DNA from: Pseudomonas sp. CC120222-01a | GTDB lineage: Bacteria; Pseudomonadota; Gammaproteobacteria; Pseudomonadales; Pseudomonadaceae | Length of the DNA: 64,000 nt | Assembly (NCBI RefSeq): GCF_003097235.1 | Contig: NZ_QEQQ01000006.1 | Coordinates: forward strand, 179,284 to 243,283 | Direction: 5' to 3' | Shown: positions 29,530-37,281 of the stretch, piece by piece | How the letters are laid out: every line of letters begins with the position of its first letter | How positions within the stretch are numbered: position 1 is the stretch's first letter | Notes under the pieces: model-generated | What the model was told of the DNA's origin: nothing | The model's input: the letters and a program-made list of their open reading frames with translations, nothing else | Databases searched by the model: none | Made by a program: the position numbers and the translations under genes

Positions 29530-31367
29530 CGGTCAGGCACCACGCTGAAGCGGTTGCGCCCGCTGCGCTTGGCCTCGTACATGGCCTTGTCGGCCAGCGC
29601 GAGGGCATCCTCGGCCGTTTGCGGGTCATGCCCGGAATGGTTGAGGTACACGCCGATACTGGCACCAACGGCCACTTCGGCCCCCTCTACCGCCACCGGC
29701 GCCGACAGCACATCGCACAGCTTGCGTGCGATATCCTGGGCTGATGCCTGGTTGGCCACGGCCTGGGCGATGACCACGAACTCATCACCGGCCAGCCTGG
29801 CCACCATGTCATCCGCGCGCATGATCGCCAGCATGCGCCCCGCGGCAGCCTGCAACACGGCATCACCCGCCTCGTGGCCATGCTGGTCGTTGACTTGCTT
29901 GAAGCCATCCAGGTCGATGAAGAACAAGGCAAACGCAGCCCGCTGCTGCAGGGCGAAATCCAGCTCTTCATGCAACGCCGCGCGGTTGGGCAACCCGGTC
30001 AGCGGGTCGAGCGTGGCCTGGTCGAGCAGGGTCTTTTCCTTGCGCTTGCGTTCGGTCACGTCCAGCGACATGACGAAAAAGCCCTCGACCTTGCCATTGC
30101 GGATATCCGGCACATAGGACGCGTGCCAGATCCGCGTGTCGTCGGGGCTGTATCGCACGTTGTCAGCCTCCACCCGCTCGCCGGCCAATGCCTTGTGGAA
30201 GCATGGCAGCAGCTGCTGATACACGTCCGCCGGCAGCACATCCTGCACCTTGCGGCCTTTGAGCTGGATCGGCTCGACCCCGAAGATCTGCCGGTACACG
30301 GCATTGTTGAAGCGGTATTCGAGGTTGGTGCCGATCTGCGCGATCAGCACCGGAATATTGTCGGCGATGGCCTGCAGGGTTTCCTGGCTGCGTGCCAGCT
30401 CTTCGGTGCGCTGCGCCACCTGTTGCTCCAGGGTCGCCTGGTAGCGCTGCAATTGCCGCTGGCGGCGCTTGCGTTCGCTGACGTCACGCACGAACACGAC
30501 CAGTTGTTCGGTAACGCCGCGCGCGTCACGCAGCGCCGACACGCTCAGCTCGCTCCACAGTGCGCCATTGCCGGGGGTGACCAGCCGCACTTCGATGACC
30601 AGCGAATCCTGCTCACCGGCAACGATCTGCTGCCAAGGCTCGTCCAGCTTGGCCAGGTCCTGTGGGTCGATCAGCTCGTTCAATTGGGTCAGCACCAGCC
30701 ACTCCCTGGCCCTGCCCAGCAATTGGCAGAACTCCCGGTTGGGCTCGAGGATGCGCCCGCCAAGATCGACCAGGGCCTTGCTCGTCGGGCTGTTGTCGAA
30801 CACCCGGTGGAAACGCGCCTCGGAGGATATCAAGGCGCCTTGCTCCGCCTGCTGCACCGCGCTGCCCGAGTCGATGGCCAGGCTGCGGTGGAGCATCTCG
30901 CGCTCGACGATCCGCGCCAGGTCGCGCAGGTGCGCCAACTCGGTTTCCGACACCTGACGGGGCCGGGTGTCCAGCACACACAGCGTGCCCACAGTCAGCT
31001 CACCGGCAAAACGCAGTGGCACGCCAGCATAGAAGCGGATGCGCGGCCCACCGGTTACCAGCGGGTTGTCCTCGAAACGCGGATCGGCGCAGGCATCCGG
31101 GATCACCAGGATGTCTTCGGCATGCAGGGCATGGGCACAGAACGCCACATCGCGCGTGGTCTCGGCAACGTCCACACCCTGGCGCGACTTGAACCACTGG
31201 CGATTCATGTCGACCAGCGACACCAGTGCCATGGGCACTTCGAGCAGCACACTGGCCAACCGGGTGATGCGGTCGAAGGTTTCCTCGGCCGGTGTATCGA
31301 GGATGTTCAGGCTCTCGAGGAAACACAGGCGGGCTGCCTCGTTGAGAGGCGATGGGGCGATTTGCAT
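29526..31367 (-). CDS. Diguanylate cyclase with GAF-PAS-PAS-GGDEF domains
   Basis: A soluble sensor that should make c-di-GMP. ATG at 31367 gives 613 aa; the longer frame starts only with TTG. An N-terminal GAF-like domain (ILDTPAEETFDRITRLASVL, FCAHALHAEDILVIPDA) is followed by two PAS domains, the second ending VTERKRKEK, and then GGDEF at the C-terminus. The active loop is AGDEF (RLAGDEFVVI) rather than GGDEF, a variant usually compatible with activity. An RxxD inhibitory site (RADD) lies 5 residues upstream. No EAL domain. Confidence 0.88.
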   Translation of the reverse strand: MQIAPSPLNEAARLCFLESLNILDTPAEETFDRITRLASVLLEVPMALVSLVDMNRQWFKSRQGVDVAETTRDVAFCAHALHAEDILVIPDACADPRFEDNPLVTGGPRIRFYAGVPLRFAGELTVGTLCVLDTRPRQVSETELAHLRDLARIVEREMLHRSLAIDSGSAVQQAEQGALISSEARFHRVFDNSPTSKALVDLGGRILEPNREFCQLLGRAREWLVLTQLNELIDPQDLAKLDEPWQQIVAGEQDSLVIEVRLVTPGNGALWSELSVSALRDARGVTEQLVVFVRDVSERKRRQRQLQRYQATLEQQVAQRTEELARSQETLQAIADNIPVLIAQIGTNLEYRFNNAVYRQIFGVEPIQLKGRKVQDVLPADVYQQLLPCFHKALAGERVEADNVRYSPDDTRIWHASYVPDIRNGKVEGFFVMSLDVTERKRKEKTLLDQATLDPLTGLPNRAALHEELDFALQQRAAFALFFIDLDGFKQVNDQHGHEAGDAVLQAAAGRMLAIMRADDMVARLAGDEFVVIAQAVANQASAQDIARKLCDVLSAPVAVEGAEVAVGASIGVYLNHSGHDPQTAEDALALADKAMYEAKRSGRNRFSVVPDR

Positions 31368-31498
31368 GACGATTCGCTCGACAAGATCCTGACCCGCAAA
31401 CGATAGCGGCGCAGCGCTCAAGCGCAAGCCTTTGCTCTCTTCTTTCAACGCGCTCAAGCCGTATAATCGTGTTTTTTTGTAAGCCTAAGACGTATTTC

Positions 31499-32455
31499 AT
31501 GAAGAAACTGCTTTGCGCCGTCGCCCTCGCCTTCGCCGCCATCCCCGCTGCCTTCGCCACTCCACCCGCCACCTTCACCGAAGCCAAGGTGGTCGCCAAA
31601 CAGAAGATCTACCTTGACCAGGGCAACAGCGCCATGGGCGAGTTGTACTGTGGCTGCAAGTGGACCTGGGTCGGCAAGTCCGGCGGCCGGGTCGACCTGA
31701 AATCCTGTGGCTATGAAACCCGCAAGCTGCAGACCCGCGCCGAGCGTACCGAGTGGGAGCACATCGTCCCGGCCTGGACCTTCGGCCACCAGCGCCAGTG
31801 CTGGCAGAACGGCGGGCGCGAGCAGTGCGTCGACAGCGACCCGACCTTCCGCGCCATGGAGGCCGACCTGTTCAACCTCTACCCGTCCGTGGGCGAAGTG
31901 AACGGTGACCGCAGCAACTTCAACTACGGCATGGTCTCTGGCGTTGCGCCGCAGTACGGCCAGTGCACCACCAAGATCGACTTCCAGCAGAAAACCGCCG
32001 AGCCACGCGACGAGGTGAAGGGGCTGGTGGCACGCACCACGTTCTACATGTTCGATCGCTACAAGCTGAGCATGTCGCGCCAGCAGCAACAGGTGCTGAT
32101 GGCCTGGGACAAGCAGCACCCGGTGACGGCCTGGGAGAAGCAGCGTGATCAGCGCATTGCCGCGATCATGGGGCACAACAACCCGTTCGTGACCGGTGAG
32201 CGCAAGTGGGCGCTGGGGTATACGCCGCAGGGCGCGGCAGTGGTGCCGACTACGGCAGTGAAAGAGGCGGCCAAGCCGACGCTGGCCAGTACCGCGGCAA
32301 GTGGTGCGGTGGTCGGTAACCGCAATAGCCATGTGTATCACCTGGCCAGCGGTTGCCCGGGGTACAGCCAGGTTTCGCAGAAGAACCAGGTGGCGTTTGG
32401 CAGTGAGGCCGAGGCGTTGGCGGCGGGGTATCGCAAGGCGGGGAATTGCAAGTGA
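31499..32455 (+). CDS. Exported endonuclease I with C-terminal Cys-containing extension
   Basis: Endonuclease I/Dns family nuclease. ATG at 31499 gives a signal peptide (MKKLLCAVALAFAAIPAAFA) and 318 aa in total. Catalytic region: TEWEHIVPAWTFGHQR, then EADLFNLYPSVGEVNGDRSN, the beta-beta-alpha-metal pattern. After about residue 240 comes an Ala/Thr linker and a small domain, NRNSHVYHLASGCPGYSQ through GYRKAGNC, resembling the Ada-type/thermonuclease-tail two-Cys module. The extension makes it longer than the usual ~230 aa Dns. It may degrade extracellular or periplasmic DNA. Confidence 0.85.
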   Translation: MKKLLCAVALAFAAIPAAFATPPATFTEAKVVAKQKIYLDQGNSAMGELYCGCKWTWVGKSGGRVDLKSCGYETRKLQTRAERTEWEHIVPAWTFGHQRQCWQNGGREQCVDSDPTFRAMEADLFNLYPSVGEVNGDRSNFNYGMVSGVAPQYGQCTTKIDFQQKTAEPRDEVKGLVARTTFYMFDRYKLSMSRQQQQVLMAWDKQHPVTAWEKQRDQRIAAIMGHNNPFVTGERKWALGYTPQGAAVVPTTAVKEAAKPTLASTAASGAVVGNRNSHVYHLASGCPGYSQVSQKNQVAFGSEAEALAAGYRKAGNCK

Positions 32456-32499
32456 CGGCGTGAGGGTTGTGTGAGGGCTGCCATGTGCCTGCCACAACA

Positions 32500-32797
32500 G
32501 TTGCAGCGCCTGTGAGACCGAGCGCCGCCCGCGCGGCGCATCGCGGGCAAGCCCGCTCCCACATCTGTTTCGGGCCAATCTCTCCTGTAAAGCCAACAGG
32601 AACCGCTTTGTTTGTTCCCTTCGATATCGAGGTGGACGCAACTGCTTTTCATCGAACTAAAGTCATGCACCTGAGCGGGCCCTGTTGGCGGCACAGGAAT
32701 AACTGGCCCGAAACAAATGTGGGAGCGGGCTTGCCCGCGATGCGCCGCGCGGGCGGCGCTCGATCTCACAGGCGCTGAACCTGTCATGGCGAGCACC
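32500..32797 (-). repeat. REP-core-REP composite repeat, copy A
   Basis: About 290 bases: two ~85-base inverted arms (32503-32588 and 32690-32782, each containing the gggagcgggcttgcccgcga REP unit and a gcgccgcgcgggcggcgctc palindrome) around a ~100-base core. The core includes TTCGATATCGA, CAACTGCTTTTCATCGAAC and TAAAGTCATGCA. It is nearly identical to copy B at 33765-34068 but in opposite orientation. No transposase. Open frames inside it are palindrome artefacts. Confidence 0.9.
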
Positions 32798-32889
32798 TAG
32801 TAGCCCTGACCCATTCCCCCGCCCTACCCCTCCAAGCCCTCACCCGTAAGACATTTCCGAACCTGAAACCAAATGCTTCAAAACCAGCA

Positions 32890-33165
32890 TGCTTGGGAAT
32901 TATCCTACGCCCGGTGCTGAAGTATCGCTGTTGTCGGGGAAACCTCTCACGGATAACGTTTTCGGGTCGCCGCAGCTTGGCGACCGGGTGTGAGAACCCG
33001 AACCGAATTTCATGCATTAGCACCGTTATGGCGGCAGTACGCGGGCAGGCTTCGGCCTGGCCGGGCTTTGCATGGTTCACCGGTTTCTCACCCCGCGTAC
33101 CGCTGCCACCTTCACCTGTGAGAAGGTCTGGATGGCAGTTCCGATAACGAACTGTGAGATCCAAA
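32890..33165 (+). ncRNA. Candidate structured RNA leader of the DUF6124/DUF3077 genes
   Basis: Dense pairing seen by eye: hairpin GGTCGCC/GGCGACC (32965-32985); GTGAGAACCCG (32990-33000) with CGGTTTCTCAC (33081-33091), one mismatch; nested ATGCA/TGCAT (33011/33069); CAGGC-TTCG-GCCTG tetraloop hairpin (33046-33059); GTACGCGGG (33037-33045) with CCCGCGTAC (33092-33100). The last pairing crosses the second, giving an H-type pseudoknot or two alternative states. It ends about 65 bases before the DUF6124 start. No known riboswitch recognised. Confidence 0.5.
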
Positions 33166-33435
33166 ATGAAAAAGATCGTACCCGACCCACCCCGCCACAA
33201 ACCCATCACCACCCCATTCTTCACCGTCCGCACCGACATGTGCCCACCCGACGCCCTGGCCCACGCCAGCGAGCTACTGCGCGGCGTCATCGAAACCATC
33301 GACGAGCACTGCCGCGCCCGCGCTGGCGAGCCCGGCCTGAACATGCTCGGCAACGCCATGCATGCCAGCGAGATCGCCCATTCACTGGTCGAACATGTCC
33401 ACGCCCAGCTTTACGGCCAACAGGCCCAGGAGTGA
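33166..33435 (+). CDS. DUF6124-like small protein
   Basis: 89 aa, starting MKKIVPDPPRHKPITTPFFT, a pattern I associate with the Pseudomonas DUF6124 family, followed by a helical segment DALAHASELLRGVIETIDEH. Start at ATG 33166; a GTG at 33154 is in frame but less likely. No signal peptide. Located 3 bases before a second small gene with a related layout (FxxVxxxxxxxDAxxxAS, then helices), so the two may be diverged paralogues. Function unknown. Confidence 0.7.
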   Translation: MKKIVPDPPRHKPITTPFFTVRTDMCPPDALAHASELLRGVIETIDEHCRARAGEPGLNMLGNAMHASEIAHSLVEHVHAQLYGQQAQE

Positions 33436-33438
33436 CGC

Positions 33439-33711
33439 ATGGCAGACGAACCGAAAGTCATCACCACCATCGGCGCGGAAACCTTCCTCGACGTCGGCAA
33501 CCCACCGATCAACCTGCTACGCGTGCAACCCGATGTCCCGATCGAGGATGCCTACGAGCAAGTCTCGATTCTACTGGGTTACATCAAGCACCTGGTGCGC
33601 GAAGGCGACATGGAAGATGACCACAAGCTGCTGGGGGCTGCGGATTACCTGATCGCCTTGGCCAAAGGGCTGATGAATGAAATCGAGTTGACCAAGAACG
33701 CTCTGCGTTGA
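33439..33711 (+). CDS. DUF3077-like small protein
   Basis: 90 aa with AGGAG before the ATG. The sequence (ETFLDVGNPPINLLRVQPDV, IEDAYEQVSILLGYIKHLVR, then LGAADYLIALAKGLMNEIE) has the DUF3077 pattern: a short strand-rich start and two amphipathic helices. Immediately downstream of the DUF6124-like gene and probably co-translated. No function known. Both genes sit between inverted REP composite repeats. Confidence 0.72.
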   Translation: MADEPKVITTIGAETFLDVGNPPINLLRVQPDVPIEDAYEQVSILLGYIKHLVREGDMEDDHKLLGAADYLIALAKGLMNEIELTKNALR

Positions 33712-33764
33712 CTTCAGCCCCCGGTGTTGGTTAGGGGCGGTTGGAGATTGAGGGAGGCTGACAG

Positions 33765-34068
33765 GTGTTCACCATGACAGGTTCAGCGCTTATGAGATCG
33801 AGCGCCGCCCGCGCGGCGCATCGCGGGCAAGCCCGCTCCCACATTTGTTTCGGGCCAGTTATTCCTGTGCCGCCAACAGGGCCCGCCTTGGTGCATGACT
33901 TTAGTTCGATGAAAAGCAGTTGCGCCCACCTCGATATCGAAGGGAACAAACAAGGCGGTCCCTGTTGGCTTGACAGGAGAGATTGGCCCGAAACAGATGT
34001 GGGAGCGGGCTTGCCCGCGATGCGCCGCGCGGGCGGCGCTCGATTTCACAGGCGATGAAAATGCTGTG
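33765..34068 (+). repeat. REP-core-REP composite repeat, copy B
   Basis: The reverse-complement counterpart of copy A (32500-32797), about 290 bases with only scattered substitutions. It has the same inverted ~85-base REP-containing arms around the same ~100-base core (GCATGACTTTAGTTCGATG, TCGATATCGAAGGGAACAAA). It lies between the DUF3077-like gene and the 3' end of pvdP. Confidence 0.9.
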
Positions 34069-34113
34069 GCGAGTACCTGCAAGCCACCACGCGGCCCTCC
34101 CGCAAAGGCCACA

Positions 34114-35745
34114 TCACGTCCCCTCCGGCAACTTCATATGCCGCGCATACCAAGGCCTGCGCGGCGTACGCCGCAGCAGGTCGCCAACATCCCGCTCGCC
34201 ACTGAAGGCAATACGCAACGCCAGCTTCATCGCTTCGACCTCCATCTCCCCAGCACCGCCCCCGGCATCGGAAATCCCCCCACACCCATGGGTCATCGGC
34301 CCAAGCCAAGGGTCGCCAACCTGCACCCAACGCCCCGGCGCAAACCACGACACACCATTGACCTCACGCCGCTGCACTTCCCCCGGGTGGGCGCGCTCAT
34401 GAGCCCGGTACCAATCCTCGATGCGGTCGTCGATCCAGCCATGGAAACGCCAGAACACCGGGTTCACATGGGAAGAGAACGGGTCGCCGAGGAAGTCGTT
34501 TTCCTCCCGGAACCAACGCGCCGCGTAGTCCGTCTGGTTGCGATCACCCATCACCGGCGCGCCGTTGGACGGGTCGCGAGTGACGGTCGCCCAGCGCATG
34601 TGCAGCCAGTCGTGGATGTTCAGTTCCACTTCCGAACCGAACTGCCCCAGGGTCAGGCGGCTGAGGTAGTCCGGGTCCTGGTACTGCGACTCCCAGACCT
34701 GGAAGTTGCTGAAGAAGGTTTCCGCCGCCTTGATGCCATGCAGCCACTGGCTCAGTTCTTCATCATTGGCCGCGACCCAGGCCGGCGGCACCGAGTTGCC
34801 GTCATGGTTTTCCTGATAGCGGATGAACCCCAGCCGATCGTATTCGAGCTGCGGTGACGGCAGCGGCAGTTGCGCCCAGTTCGGCAAGTCGGGCTGCAAG
34901 CCGCGCGCATGCCCGAGCATGTGCCGGTGCATGAAGAAAAAGTCCTCGCCGGAGCCATTGAGGTGTTTGCGCCGCCCACGTGCCCCCCGCTCGGCGTCAC
35001 GCGGGCCAGGCTGCCAACCGGCACCGCGCAGGCCATCACGTTTCTCATCATCCAGGCGGTGCCACTTGTCCCGGGTGGCATGCCACACCTGGTGGAACAG
35101 GCGGTGCTCGGGGGAATTCAGCCAGGCCATCAGCGCCGGCGCCAGCGGCGTGACCTGGCGTGCCTCGGGGAAGGCGCGCTTGCTGGCGACGAAGTGGTTG
35201 TCCGGCTCAGGGCTCAGCAGGGGCCGGTCGATGCGGCGGATGCGCCCGGTCAGGGTGCCGGCGCCAGCATTGCCCCAGCCAGCCCAAACCTCATCGAGGG
35301 TCGCCTCCAGCTCATGGCTCGGCGCTGATGCCCCGGTCGGGACCAGACGCCAGCGGACCTTGCCGGCATCGGCGGCGACCAGTTCGCCGAGCACCCGGTA
35401 GCGCGGCTGATCGTTGCCGCGCAGGCGTTCAGCCACGTCGATGAAGCCACGCAGCGAGCGGCCAGTCGGGCCGACATCGAGCAGCATCTGCACGCCCTGC
35501 AGCGCCAAGCCGTCCAGGCCGGCCTCGGCGCCTGTGAAGCGCATGTCCCAGATGCCGCGCAGCTTGTCGGCGATGCGCACGCCAGTCCCTGCGGCAGCCT
35601 CTACCGTGGCTTCGCCCGCGGTCTCCACTTCATCTTTGCCGAGCTTCTCGTCGTGGTCGCGCGGCTGGCGCGCATACCACGCTGCCGAACCCGCTGCGCC
35701 GGCGACCGCCAGCCCCACCATGAACCCACGCCTGGAAAACCTCAT
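34114..35745 (-). CDS. pvdP: Periplasmic tyrosinase PvdP (pyoverdine chromophore maturation)
   Basis: PvdP is a copper enzyme that finishes the pyoverdine dihydroxyquinoline chromophore from ferribactin. ATG 35745 gives 543 aa with a Tat signal (MRFSRRGFMVGLAVAGAAG). GTG 35772 is possible but would leave almost no leader after the predicted PvdS start. Copper-type His clusters are visible: LFHQVWHATRDKWHR, FFMHRHMLGHARG, ELNIHDWLHMRW. Length agrees with P. aeruginosa PvdP. It has its own IS box and is divergent from pvdMNO. Confidence 0.92.
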   Translation of the reverse strand: MRFSRRGFMVGLAVAGAAGSAAWYARQPRDHDEKLGKDEVETAGEATVEAAAGTGVRIADKLRGIWDMRFTGAEAGLDGLALQGVQMLLDVGPTGRSLRGFIDVAERLRGNDQPRYRVLGELVAADAGKVRWRLVPTGASAPSHELEATLDEVWAGWGNAGAGTLTGRIRRIDRPLLSPEPDNHFVASKRAFPEARQVTPLAPALMAWLNSPEHRLFHQVWHATRDKWHRLDDEKRDGLRGAGWQPGPRDAERGARGRRKHLNGSGEDFFFMHRHMLGHARGLQPDLPNWAQLPLPSPQLEYDRLGFIRYQENHDGNSVPPAWVAANDEELSQWLHGIKAAETFFSNFQVWESQYQDPDYLSRLTLGQFGSEVELNIHDWLHMRWATVTRDPSNGAPVMGDRNQTDYAARWFREENDFLGDPFSSHVNPVFWRFHGWIDDRIEDWYRAHERAHPGEVQRREVNGVSWFAPGRWVQVGDPWLGPMTHGCGGISDAGGGAGEMEVEAMKLALRIAFSGERDVGDLLRRTPRRPWYARHMKLPEGT

Positions 35746-35787
35746 CGCCACATCCGTATCCGTGTCAGCCACGCCTATCGAGCTAGA

Positions 35788-35813
35788 ACGAGATGCCGCG
35801 CGGCAAATTTACC
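35788..35813 (-). promoter_or_regulatory. PvdS iron-starvation box of pvdP
   Basis: Minus strand GGTAAAT, 16 bases, CGT: exact TAAAT-N16-CGT arrangement of PvdS-dependent promoters. The predicted start is about 35 bases before the ATG at 35745. Back-to-back with the pvdM box. Confidence 0.8.
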
Positions 35814-35824
35814 GGCAGCACGTC

Positions 35825-35850
35825 GCTAAATTTCCCGCTGTCGCGCTCGT
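35825..35850 (+). promoter_or_regulatory. PvdS iron-starvation box of pvdMNO
   Basis: GCTAAAT, 16 bases, CGT on the plus strand, about 75 bases before the pvdM ATG. It diverges from the pvdP box, 12 bases away. Confidence 0.82.
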
Positions 35851-35922
35851 CCCTCGGTGACAGGCAAGCCCCGTGATCGCGGCTGCCGCAACCGCATCGA
35901 CCCTGCAACCAACGGGATGGCA

Positions 35923-37281
35923 ATGAACACGACACGCTTGCGCAAGGCCCCCTACCTCGCTGCCCTGGCGCTGATCCTCGCGCTTGCGGGCGCCGCGGCC
36001 TGGTACTTCTTCATCTACCTGCCGGCCGGTTACCCGCGTGAGGTGATGAAACATGCCGAGGAACTTCAGGAGCGCATCATCTCCTTCGACAGCCACATCA
36101 CCGTGCCGCTGAACTTTGGCACCGAAGGCAAAGAGGCCGACAAGGATGGCAGCGGCCAGTTCGACCTGGTCAAGGCCGGCCGCGGTCGCCTCTCGGGCGC
36201 TGCGCTGACGATCTTCGGCTGGCCGGAAATCTGGAATGGCCCGAACGCGCCCCATCGCCCGACCGCCGCCTTCGTCGACGAAGCGCGCCAGCAGCAGGAG
36301 ATGCGCTACAAGATCCTCACTGGCATGGTTCGCGACTACCCCAACCAGGTCGCCATCGCCTACACCCCTGCCGACTTCCGGCGCCTGCACGGCGAAGGCA
36401 AGTTCGCGATCTTCCTCAGCATGCTCAATGCTTACCCGCTGGGCCACGACCTCAATGCCCTGGATACCTGGGCCGCCCGCGGCATGCGCATGTTCGGCTT
36501 CAGCTACGTGGGCAACAACGCCTGGGCCGACTCCTCGCGCCCGCTGCCGTTCCTCAACGACACCCCCGACGCCCTCGGTGGCCTGTCGCCGCTAGGTGAA
36601 CAGGCCGTGGGCCGGCTCAATGACCTGGGGGTGATCATCGACGTGTCGCAGATGTCCACCCTGGCCCTGGAAGACGTCGCCCGCCTGAGCCGCGCGCCGA
36701 TGGTTGCCTCCCACTCGGCACCGCGTGCGCTGGTGGACATCCCGCGCAACCTCAGCGACCACGAACTGCAGGCGATCAAGCGCAGCGGCGGCGTGGTGCA
36801 GGTGGTGGGCTTCCCGGCCTACCTCAAGCCCCTGAGCCAAGGCACCCTGGACAAGCTCAATACCCTGCGCAAGCGCTTCGACCTGCAGCCGCTGAACGGC
36901 CTGGCCAACGCCCTGATGCCGGGTGACGCGATCATTTCCATCTGGCCCGAGAAGAAGTTCGGCGAATACGCCAGCGCGCTCTACGCCATCCTCGACGAAG
37001 AACCCCGCGCCACGGTCAAGGACATGGTCGATGCCATCGACTACACCGTGCGCAAGATCGGTATCGACCACGTCGGCATCGCCTCCGACTTCAACGACGG
37101 TGGCGGCGTGACCGGCTGGATGAACGTCGGCGAGTCGCGCAATGTCACTGCCGAACTGATCCAGCGCGGCTACTCCGACGCCGACATCGCCAAGCTGTGG
37201 GGTGGCAACTTCCTGCGTGTATGGGAAGAAGTACAGCGCCTGGCCAAGCCAGCTGCCAGCACCCAGGCGGAGCGTGGCTGA
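35923..37281 (+). CDS. pvdM: PvdM, membrane-anchored periplasmic dipeptidase-like protein
   Basis: PvdM belongs to the renal dipeptidase (M19) fold and is required in the periplasm for chromophore oxidation with PvdP. ATG 35923 gives 452 aa with one N-terminal membrane segment (YLAALALILALAGAAAWYFF). M19 blocks are recognisable (IISFDSHITVPLNFG; GVIIDVSQMSTLALEDV; VASHSAPRAL; IGIDHVGIASDFNDGG). The metal ligands look altered: HxD has become HxT and the DVSH histidine is Gln. Overlaps pvdN by 1 base. Confidence 0.92.
   Translation: MNTTRLRKAPYLAALALILALAGAAAWYFFIYLPAGYPREVMKHAEELQERIISFDSHITVPLNFGTEGKEADKDGSGQFDLVKAGRGRLSGAALTIFGWPEIWNGPNAPHRPTAAFVDEARQQQEMRYKILTGMVRDYPNQVAIAYTPADFRRLHGEGKFAIFLSMLNAYPLGHDLNALDTWAARGMRMFGFSYVGNNAWADSSRPLPFLNDTPDALGGLSPLGEQAVGRLNDLGVIIDVSQMSTLALEDVARLSRAPMVASHSAPRALVDIPRNLSDHELQAIKRSGGVVQVVGFPAYLKPLSQGTLDKLNTLRKRFDLQPLNGLANALMPGDAIISIWPEKKFGEYASALYAILDEEPRATVKDMVDAIDYTVRKIGIDHVGIASDFNDGGGVTGWMNVGESRNVTAELIQRGYSDADIAKLWGGNFLRVWEEVQRLAKPAASTQAERG

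Noticed and set aside
32784..33359. A 191-codon minus-strand frame over the structured leader.
   Set aside because: It runs antisense through the leader and into the DUF6124-like gene; similar spurious annotations recur where this leader is repeated. The RNA pairing explains the sequence better.
32500..34068. A CRISPR array or transposon carrying its own transposase in the repeat-rich stretch.
   Set aside because: There are only two large inverted copies, not many short direct repeats with spacers, and no transposase frame.
33765..34112. Open frames of about 100 codons inside the composite repeats, on both strands and in both copies.
   Set aside because: They are translations of REP palindromes and recur in every copy and orientation; the predicted peptides are palindromic artefacts.
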